Shown here piece by piece: positions 14,544 to 19,665 of a DNA stretch of 19,665 nucleotides (the stretch's first letter is position 1; each line of letters begins with the position of its first letter). The notes below the pieces were generated by a model that saw only the letters and a list, made by a program, of their open reading frames with translations, was not told the origin of the DNA and did no database searches. The stretch is from Streptomyces novaecaesareae. Lineage in GTDB: Bacteria > Actinomycetota > Actinomycetes > Streptomycetales > Streptomycetaceae. The DNA is taken from assembly GCF_000716875.1 (NCBI RefSeq), contig NZ_JNWQ01000106.1, forward strand, positions 1 to 19,665, read 5' to 3'. The position numbers were made by a program, and so were the translations under genes.

Positions 14544-15058
14544 TGCCCTCTCCCGGATGCTGGAGCCCCGGATGCCGGGGCGTCGGGCCGGGGGTGGTCC
14601 CCGCCGCCGAGCTGGTCGACGGCGTGGGCGAGCAGCGGTTCCAGGACGGCCAGGCCGTCCTTGACGCCGCCGGTCGAGCCCGGCAGGTTGACGATCAGGG
14701 TACGTCCGGCGAGCCCGGCGAGCCCGCGGGAGAGCGCCGAGGTGGGCACCTTCTCCCGGCCGTACGCACGGATGGCCTCGGCGATGCCGGGGATCTGCCG
14801 GTCGATCACCCGGGCGGTCATCTCGGGGGTGAGGTCCATCGGGGAGATGCCGGTGCCGCCGGTGGTCAGCACGACGTCGTAGCCCGCCGCCACGGCCTCG
14901 CGCAGCACCGCCTCCACCGGCTCGCCGTCCGGGACGACCCGGGGGCCGTCGGCGGTGAAGCCCATCGCGGTCAGGCCGGCCACCAGCAGCGGGCCGCCCT
15001 TGTCCGCGTAGACCCCCGCCGAGGCGCGGTTGGAGACGGTGACGGCCAGCGCCTTCAT
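14540..15058 (-). CDS. mog: Molybdopterin adenylyltransferase (MogA/MoaB-type)
   Basis: 172-aa enzyme of molybdenum cofactor synthesis. It adenylates molybdopterin so that MoeA can insert molybdate. Family motifs are VVLTTGGTG with ISPMDLTPE at about 62-79, and [11 protein letters not shown] further on; the Asp in MDLTPE and the PGS loop bind nucleotide and molybdopterin. The ATG at 15058 overlaps the moaC stop (ATGA), so the genes are translationally coupled. The stop overlaps the proposed CTG start of the acetyltransferase gene. The C-terminal 20 residues form a Gly/Pro/Ser-rich tail outside the fold. With moaC and moeA alongside, this covers the first and the last two steps of the pathway, while the moaA, moaD and moaE genes must lie elsewhere. 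Confidence 0.92.
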   Translation of the reverse strand: MKALAVTVSNRASAGVYADKGGPLLVAGLTAMGFTADGPRVVPDGEPVEAVLREAVAAGYDVVLTTGGTGISPMDLTPEMTARVIDRQIPGIAEAIRAYGREKVPTSALSRGLAGLAGRTLIVNLPGSTGGVKDGLAVLEPLLAHAVDQLGGGDHPRPDAPASGAPASGRGH

Positions 15059-15555
15059 GCCTGAACCTCCGGCGCGAACCAGTCGCCGCTCTTGCCGCCG
15101 GTCTTGCTGAGCACCCGGACGGACTCGATGGCGGCGCCCTTGTCCACGGCCTTGACCATGTCGATCACGGTCAGCCCGGCGACCGCGACGGCCGTCAGCG
15201 CCTCCATCTCGACGCCGGTGCGGTCGGCGGTCTTCACGGTGGCGGTGATCTCGACCGCGTCGTCCGCGACCGCGAGGTCGACCTTGACGCCGGAGACGGC
15301 GATCGGGTGGCAGAGCGGGACGAGGTCCGGGGTCTTCTTGGCGCCCATGATGCCGGCGATCCGGGCCACCGCGAGGGCGTCGCCCTTGGGCACGCCCTCG
15401 CCGCGCAGCAGCTCGACCACCTTCGGGGAGACCCTCACCCGCCCGGCCGCGACGGCGGTGCGCGCGGTGGTGGCCTTCTCGGAGACGTCGACCATCCGGG
15501 CCGCGCCCTGGTCGTCGACGTGGGTGAGGCGGTCGCCGGGGGGAGGTGTCGTCAC
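15055..15555 (-). CDS. moaC: Cyclic pyranopterin monophosphate synthase MoaC
   Basis: 166-aa MoaC, which converts the MoaA product 3',8-cyclo-GTP into cyclic pyranopterin monophosphate. Conserved parts are DLVPLCHPI (catalytic His), GVEMEAL (acidic pair) and DMVKAVDKG (catalytic Asp and Lys), all intact and in the usual order. The length is normal for the family. GTG at 15555 is preceded by GGAG 6 nt upstream. It is followed without a gap by mog. The 104-bp space behind moeA contains a TACGGT box at 15599-15594 that could give moaC-mog a promoter of its own, but read-through from moeA is equally possible. Confidence 0.95.
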   Translation of the reverse strand: MTTPPPGDRLTHVDDQGAARMVDVSEKATTARTAVAAGRVRVSPKVVELLRGEGVPKGDALAVARIAGIMGAKKTPDLVPLCHPIAVSGVKVDLAVADDAVEITATVKTADRTGVEMEALTAVAVAGLTVIDMVKAVDKGAAIESVRVLSKTGGKSGDWFAPEVQA

Positions 15556-15659
15556 GGGTAACTCCAGGGGCGCGCAGGTCGAAGTACCGCGCTACCGTAC
15601 AGCGCTGTGACTCGCCCGCTCGCGAGGGCCCGGTGTCTCGGGGCGGGGCGGGCCGGGGC

Positions 15660-16997
15660 TCAGGAGTCCAGCAACACCACGTCCACCTCGCTGCCCGCGG
15701 GCAGGGCGGTGACGTCCTCGGGGACGGTGATCAGGCAGTCGGCCCGGGCCAGCGCGCCGACCAGGTGCGACTCGGCGCCGCCGACCGGCTCGACCGTGCC
15801 GTCCGCCGCCGAGTAGCGGCCGCGCAGGAACTGCCGGCGGCCGGCCGGGGAGCGCAGCGCCGCCGGGCAGAGGGCGCGCACGACCGGGCGGTGCACGTCG
15901 GGGGCGCCGAGCATGGTCCGGATGACCGGGCGGACGAAGAGTTCGAAGGAGATGTAGGCGCTCACCGGGTTGCCCGGCAGGGCGAGCAGCGGCACCCCGG
16001 CCGCGCCGCCGATCCGGCCGAAGCCCTGCGGCTTGCCGGGCTGCATCCGCAGCTTGCGGAAGTCCACCCCGCCGTAGGACTCGAAGACCTCCTTGACCAC
16101 GTCGTACGCGCCGACGCTGACCCCGCCGCTGGTGACGATCAGGTCGGCCCGGCCGAGCTGGTCCTCCAGGACGGCGCGCAGCCGGTCGGCGTCGTCCGGG
16201 ACGGCGCCGACCCGGTAGGCGATGGCGCCGGCCTCCTGGGCGGCGGCGGTGAGGGTGAAGCTGTTGGAGTCGGTGATCTGCCCGGGCCCCACCGGCTCGC
16301 CGGGCTGGACCAGCTCGCTGCCGGTGGACAGCACCACGACCCGCGGGCGCGGGCGGACCTTCACGGTGGCCCGGCCGATCGCGGCGAGCAGGCCGAGCTG
16401 GGTGGGGCCGAGCCGGGTGCCCGCCTCCAGGACCTTCGAGCCGGCCGCGACGTCGCTGCCGCGGCGGCGGATGTGCGCGCCCTCGGTGACCGGGCGCAGG
16501 ACGCGGACCTCCTCGTCCGGGACGGGCGCGGTCATCGCGGCGGCGGCCACGCCGGTGCCGGTGCCGCCGTCGGTCCACTCGACCGGGGCGACGGCCCGGG
16601 CTCCGGGCGGGAGGGGGGCGCCGGTCATGATCCGGGCGGCCTGGCCGGGGCCGACCCTGGGCAGCTCGCCCGCGCCGGCGGCGATGTCGCCGACCACGGA
16701 GAGGACCGAGGGGTAGGCGTCGGTGGCGCCCGTGGTGTCGGCGGTGCGGAGCGCGTAGCCGTCCATCGAGCTGTTGTCGAAGGGCGGCAGGTCGCCGTCG
16801 GCGACGACGTCCTCGTCGAGCCGGCAGCCCTGGGCGTCGAGCAGCTGGAGTTCGATCGCGGGCAGCGGGCCGACCGCGGCGAGCACGTCGGCGAGGTGCT
16901 CGTCCACGGTCCAGAGGCGGGGGGCCGCCGGTGCCGGGTCCGCTCCTGCGTCGCAGCAGGCTGCGGGCGTGGTGCTGTGCTCGGTGGACCCGGTCAT
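15660..16997 (-). CDS. moeA: Molybdopterin molybdotransferase MoeA / Glp-like protein
   Basis: 445-aa MoeA/gephyrin E-domain protein, which inserts molybdate into adenylated molybdopterin. Landmarks: FDNSSMDGYAL at about 73-83, MTGAPLPPGA, VVVLSTGSELV, DSNSFTL, TSGGVSVGAYD, PGKPQGFG carrying the active-site Lys, and LPGNPVSA before domain IV. One residue differs from the Escherichia coli enzyme as I recall it: STGSEL in place of STGDEL. The start is ATG at 16997, 25 bp after galU; a weak purine stretch precedes it. In corynebacteria the MoeA-like protein at this locus, Glp, binds the FtsZ C-terminus and the membrane receptor GLPR. The neighbouring sepX makes a similar double role possible here. 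The adjacent moaC-mog argue for true cofactor synthesis. Confidence 0.93.
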   Translation of the reverse strand: MTGSTEHSTTPAACCDAGADPAPAAPRLWTVDEHLADVLAAVGPLPAIELQLLDAQGCRLDEDVVADGDLPPFDNSSMDGYALRTADTTGATDAYPSVLSVVGDIAAGAGELPRVGPGQAARIMTGAPLPPGARAVAPVEWTDGGTGTGVAAAAMTAPVPDEEVRVLRPVTEGAHIRRRGSDVAAGSKVLEAGTRLGPTQLGLLAAIGRATVKVRPRPRVVVLSTGSELVQPGEPVGPGQITDSNSFTLTAAAQEAGAIAYRVGAVPDDADRLRAVLEDQLGRADLIVTSGGVSVGAYDVVKEVFESYGGVDFRKLRMQPGKPQGFGRIGGAAGVPLLALPGNPVSAYISFELFVRPVIRTMLGAPDVHRPVVRALCPAALRSPAGRRQFLRGRYSAADGTVEPVGGAESHLVGALARADCLITVPEDVTALPAGSEVDVVLLDS

Positions 16998-17022
16998 CGG
17001 CGGCTCGCTCTCTGTCGTGCGG

Positions 17023-17943
17023 TCAGTCCTGCATCTCGGAGCCGACGAACTCCCGCAGCCAGGAGCGGAACTCCGGGCCCAGGTCCTCGCGCTCGGCGGC
17101 CAGACGGACGATAGCGCGCAGGTAGTCGGCGCGGTCACCGGTGTCGTAGCGGCGGCCCGTGAAGAGCACGCCGTGCACCTGGCCGCCGTCCTCCGGCTCG
17201 CGGGTGGTGAGCTCGCGCAGGGCGTCGGTGAGCTGGATCTCGCCGCCGCGGCCGGGCGGGGTCTCGCGCAGCACGTCGAAGACCAGCGGGTCGAGGACGT
17301 AGCGGCCGATGACGGCGTAGTTCGACGGGGCCTCGCCGGGCTCGGGCTTCTCGACCAGGTCGGTCACCTGGAAGACGTCCTCGCCGAAGCCGTTCGCCTT
17401 GACGGCGGCGCAGCCGTAGAGGTGGATCTGGGAGGGCTCGACCTCCATGAGGGCGACCACCGAGCCGCCGAGCTCCTGCTGCACCTCGATCATCCGGGAG
17501 AGCAGCGGGTCGCGCGGGTCGATCAGGTCGTCGCCGAGCAGGACGGCGAAGGGCTGGCCGGCGACGTGCTGCTCGGCGACCGAGACGGCGTGGCCGAGGC
17601 CCTTGGGGTCGCCCTGGCGGACGTAGTGCATGTTGGCCAGCTCGACGGACTCGCGGACCCGGGCCAGGCGCTGCTCGTCGCCCTTGCGCGCCAGCAGCTC
17701 CTCCAGCTCGTAGGCGCGGTCGAAGTGGTCCTCCAGAGCGCGCTTGTTGCGGCCGGTGACCATCAGTATGTCGGACAGGCCGGCGGCGGAGGCCTCCTCG
17801 ACGACGTACTGGATGGCCGGCTTGTCGACGACGGGCAGCATCTCCTTCGGGGTGGCCTTGGTCGCCGGGAGGAAGCGGGTGCCCAGTCCGGCCGCGGGTA
17901 CCACGGCCTTGGTTACCGGAACTCGGGAGTTGCTCGTCGTCAT
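17023..17943 (-). CDS. galU: UTP-glucose-1-phosphate uridylyltransferase
   Basis: 306-aa cytoplasmic enzyme making UDP-glucose from UTP and glucose-1-phosphate, the precursor for wall polysaccharides, trehalose and glycolipids. The nucleotide-binding signature AAGLGTRFLPATKA lies at 18-31, followed by PKEMLPVVDKP. Further conserved parts are GLGHAVSVAE, LLGDDLI with the metal-binding Asp, and VEKP. The length equals that of bacterial GalU. The ATG at 17943 has AAGG at proper spacing. The same stretch also reads TAAGGT 6 nt before the ATG, which fits a leaderless promoter. It is 51 bp behind the GGDEF gene and 25 bp ahead of moeA. The linkage galU-moeA is conserved in Actinobacteria. Confidence 0.95.
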   Translation of the reverse strand: MTTSNSRVPVTKAVVPAAGLGTRFLPATKATPKEMLPVVDKPAIQYVVEEASAAGLSDILMVTGRNKRALEDHFDRAYELEELLARKGDEQRLARVRESVELANMHYVRQGDPKGLGHAVSVAEQHVAGQPFAVLLGDDLIDPRDPLLSRMIEVQQELGGSVVALMEVEPSQIHLYGCAAVKANGFGEDVFQVTDLVEKPEPGEAPSNYAVIGRYVLDPLVFDVLRETPPGRGGEIQLTDALRELTTREPEDGGQVHGVLFTGRRYDTGDRADYLRAIVRLAAEREDLGPEFRSWLREFVGSEMQD

Positions 17944-17994
17944 GCGTTTACCTTACTCAGGCACGTTTTCGCCCGGCCGCACGCGCGGGGACGG

Positions 17995-18906
17995 CTAGGA
18001 CAGCACGTCGCGGGGCACGGCCACAGTGGCTGGCGTATGGGACGTGACCGGCTGGGCGAGGGGGTCCCCACCGGCACAGGCCGACAGACTACCCGGCTTT
18101 TCCGAACGGTTACGTTCGGCAGTCGGCCCCTGTTCCGGGCCGGAAGCGACCGGTGCGCAACGCCCGGCGGCGGCCCGGTCGGGGGGCCGCGCCGTGCTCC
18201 GCCAGCAGTCGCCGCCGGCCGCCCGGGCCTCGGCGAGCGCCGTGTCGGCGGTGCGCAGCAGGACGGCGGCGTGGGTGCCGTCCTCGGGCAGGACGGCGAT
18301 GCCGACGGCGGCGGTGAGGCCGTTGCCGTGCGCCGGGCGGGGCGCGCGGGTGCCGGAGGACCAGTCGAGCAGCAGGTGCCGGCGGACCGACCAGACCAGC
18401 CGCTCGGCGACCTGTGCGGCGCCCTCGGCGCCGGTGTCGGGCAGCACCACCAGGAACTCCTCGCCGCTGTAGCGGCCGAGGGTGTCGGCCCGGCGGATCT
18501 CCATCGCGAGGCGCTGGGCGAGGTCCCGCAGGACGGCGCCCGCCCGGCCGCGGCCGTGCTCGGCGACGACCGCGTCGAAGCCGGCGATCGACAGCATCAG
18601 CACGGCGAGCGGGCGGGGGCCGTCGCCCTGGTCGGAGTGCTCGGCGCGGCGGGCCCGTTCGATCTCCCGGTCGAGGGTGAGCTGCAGGTGGCGGTAGTTC
18701 CACACGCCGGTGAGCGGGTCGCAGGAGGCGGTGCGCTCCAGTTCGGCGCAGCGCTCCTCCAGTTCGGCGATCCGGGCCAGCAGCCGCTCGGCCCCGGCGG
18801 CGGCCGTGGCCCGGGCCCGGCGTCCCCGCAGACCGAGGACGGTGGCGCCGGCCAGCGCGGGGGCGCTCAGCGCGGCCAGGGCCTGGACCAGTAGCGGGGT
18901 GGACAA
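17995..18906 (-). CDS. GGDEF-domain protein (putative diguanylate cyclase)
   Basis: 303-aa predicted membrane-associated diguanylate cyclase that would make cyclic di-GMP from two GTP. A short hydrophobic N-terminal segment (about residues 4-22) is followed by a coiled-coil-like stretch (IAELEERCAELERT). The GGDEF domain then opens with CDPLTGVWNYRHL and runs to about residue 245. The active-site loop reads RYSGEEFLVVLP, so Ser replaces the first Gly of GGEEF. The product-inhibition site RxxD (RRAD) stands exactly five residues before it. About 65 polar C-terminal residues have no recognised fold. I chose TTG at 18906, with AAGGG 8 nt upstream; the open frame beyond it overlaps the divergent cyclo-ligase gene. 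Cyclic di-GMP controls the switch to sporulation through BldD in Streptomyces. Activity despite SGEEF is plausible, not shown. Confidence 0.87.
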   Translation of the reverse strand: MSTPLLVQALAALSAPALAGATVLGLRGRRARATAAAGAERLLARIAELEERCAELERTASCDPLTGVWNYRHLQLTLDREIERARRAEHSDQGDGPRPLAVLMLSIAGFDAVVAEHGRGRAGAVLRDLAQRLAMEIRRADTLGRYSGEEFLVVLPDTGAEGAAQVAERLVWSVRRHLLLDWSSGTRAPRPAHGNGLTAAVGIAVLPEDGTHAAVLLRTADTALAEARAAGGDCWRSTARPPDRAAAGRCAPVASGPEQGPTAERNRSEKPGSLSACAGGDPLAQPVTSHTPATVAVPRDVLS

Positions 18907-18968
18907 TCGGGGCGCCCTTTCGCGTGGCAGGCTCTGCGCGTCGACGGTCTGGACACGTGGAGGATCCG

Positions 18969-19544
18969 GTGCACAACGAGAAGAGCGACCTGAGGTCACG
19001 GCTGTTGACGGAACGGCGCGCGCTCTCCGCCGAGGGGCGCGTGGAGGCGGCTCGCGCGCTGGCCGGGCACGCCGGGGAGCTGGCCGGGCCGGGCGCCACG
19101 GTGGCCGCGTACGTCTCAGTGGGCACCGAACCGGGGACACGGCCGCTGCTGGACGCGCTGCGGTCCGGCGGGGTGCGGGTGCTGCTGCCGGTGCTGCTCG
19201 CCGACAACGACCTGGACTGGGCCGAGTACGGGGGGCCCGGGGAGCTGACCCCGGCCGGGCGCGGGCTGCTGGAGCCGGTCGGCCCGCGGCTCGGGCCGGA
19301 GGCGGTGACGGAGGCCTCCGTGGTGCTGCTGCCCGGCCTGGCGGTGGACCGCGGCGGGCTGCGGCTGGGCCGGGGCGGCGGCAGCTACGACCGGGTGCTG
19401 GCCCGGCTGGGGCGGGCGGGGGTGCGGCCGGTGCTGGCGGTGCTGCTGTACGAGCACGAGCTGCTGGAGCGGGTGCCGGCCGAGCCGCACGACCGGCCGG
19501 TGGACCTGGCGGTCACCCCCTCGGGGGTCCGCCGGCTGGGCTGA
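18969..19544 (+). CDS. 5-formyltetrahydrofolate cyclo-ligase
   Basis: 191-aa cytoplasmic enzyme (5,10-methenyltetrahydrofolate synthetase) that uses ATP to convert 5-formyl- to 5,10-methenyltetrahydrofolate. The N-terminus KSDLRSRLLTERRAL matches the family opening with basic residues. SVGTEPGTRPLLDAL is the substrate-loop region, and LGRGGGSYDRVLARL is the ATP-binding GxGGGxYD motif with Ser where many relatives have Tyr. The start is GTG at 18969, set by GGAGG five bases upstream. It is transcribed away from the GGDEF gene across a 62-bp gap. Cyclo-ligase next to galU in divergent orientation is also seen in mycobacteria. Seven bases after its stop the structured end repeat begins. Confidence 0.94.
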   Translation: MHNEKSDLRSRLLTERRALSAEGRVEAARALAGHAGELAGPGATVAAYVSVGTEPGTRPLLDALRSGGVRVLLPVLLADNDLDWAEYGGPGELTPAGRGLLEPVGPRLGPEAVTEASVVLLPGLAVDRGGLRLGRGGGSYDRVLARLGRAGVRPVLAVLLYEHELLERVPAEPHDRPVDLAVTPSGVRRLG

Positions 19545-19551
19545 GCCTCGG

Positions 19552-19665
19552 CCCCGCCCCGAGCCAAAGGGGCGCGCCGGTGCCGAAAGGGAGAAGCGAC
19601 CAGCGAGGCACGAGCGCCGGAGCGCCGACCGTCGGCACCGGGTCAGAGCGCCCCGGAGGCGAGCG
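19552..19665. repeat. Structured repeat, right copy (runs off the window)
   Basis: This copy matches 51-164 in the same orientation with about three mismatches. It keeps both sets of inverted arms: 19569-19575 with 19648-19654, and 19577-19586 with 19632-19641. It starts 7 bp after the cyclo-ligase stop and reaches the last base of the window, so its full length and copy number here are unknown. The hairpin could act as a transcript end for the cyclo-ligase gene. Confidence 0.85.

Noticed and set aside
15556..15659. Possible molybdenum cofactor riboswitch upstream of moaC
   Set aside because: Only 104 bp are available, with no fold resembling the Moco aptamer; I see just a TACGGT box and G+C-rich sequence.

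Overview
The window looks like a chromosomal segment of a streptomycete (Streptomyces or Kitasatospora type). Base composition is very high in G+C, third codon positions are almost always G or C, GTG and TTG starts are common, and a housekeeping locus conserved across Actinobacteria is present. I see no phage, insertion sequence, CRISPR array or biosynthetic gene cluster. Most of it is vertically inherited core or near-core sequence, with one decayed gene and one structured repeat family.

Layout from left to right. 1-171: more than one unit of a 121-bp-period repeat that can fold into a hairpin. 142-1536 (-): a multi-pass membrane protein resembling GT-C glycosyltransferases, with a promoter bracketed by two matching palindromes. 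1665-3176 (-): an APC-family amino acid permease with its own terminator. 3424-6284 (-): a SEDS (FtsW/RodA) glycan polymerase translationally coupled to a class B penicillin-binding protein. 6475-6920 (-): remains of an ABC transporter ATPase. 7086-9307 (+): a two-gene operon for an extracytoplasmic von Willebrand A protein and a membrane-anchored partner. This pair ends in a 17-bp perfect hairpin shared with the convergent genes. 9377-12371 (-): a DUF2079 membrane protein and a GT87 (DUF2029) mannosyltransferase-type protein. 12606-12679 (-): tRNA-Ala(CGC) with a strong terminator. 12762-18906 (-): sepX, rimJ-like acetyltransferase, mog, moaC, moeA, galU and a diguanylate cyclase. 18969-19544 (+): 5-formyltetrahydrofolate cyclo-ligase, followed by another copy of the end repeat, which runs off the window.

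The right-hand block matches the actinobacterial order cyclo-ligase / galU / moeA / rimJ / sepX (Mycobacterium tuberculosis Rv0992c-Rv0996, from memory). Here a GGDEF gene is added between cyclo-ligase and galU, and moaC-mog lie between moeA and rimJ. In corynebacteria the MoeA-like protein of this locus (Glp) and its membrane receptor (GLPR, which I believe is the SepX counterpart) work with FtsZ in the divisome. The block may therefore join molybdenum cofactor synthesis, UDP-glucose supply and septation. The SEDS-PBP pair and the two or three GT-C-like proteins add further cell-envelope functions.

Most notable points: the conserved structured repeat at both window ends; a probable CTG start for the acetyltransferase; the vWA/partner operon, whose two proteins seem to share an ectodomain; several start codons placed directly after a TANNNT -10 box, as in leaderless genes; and the ABC remnant.
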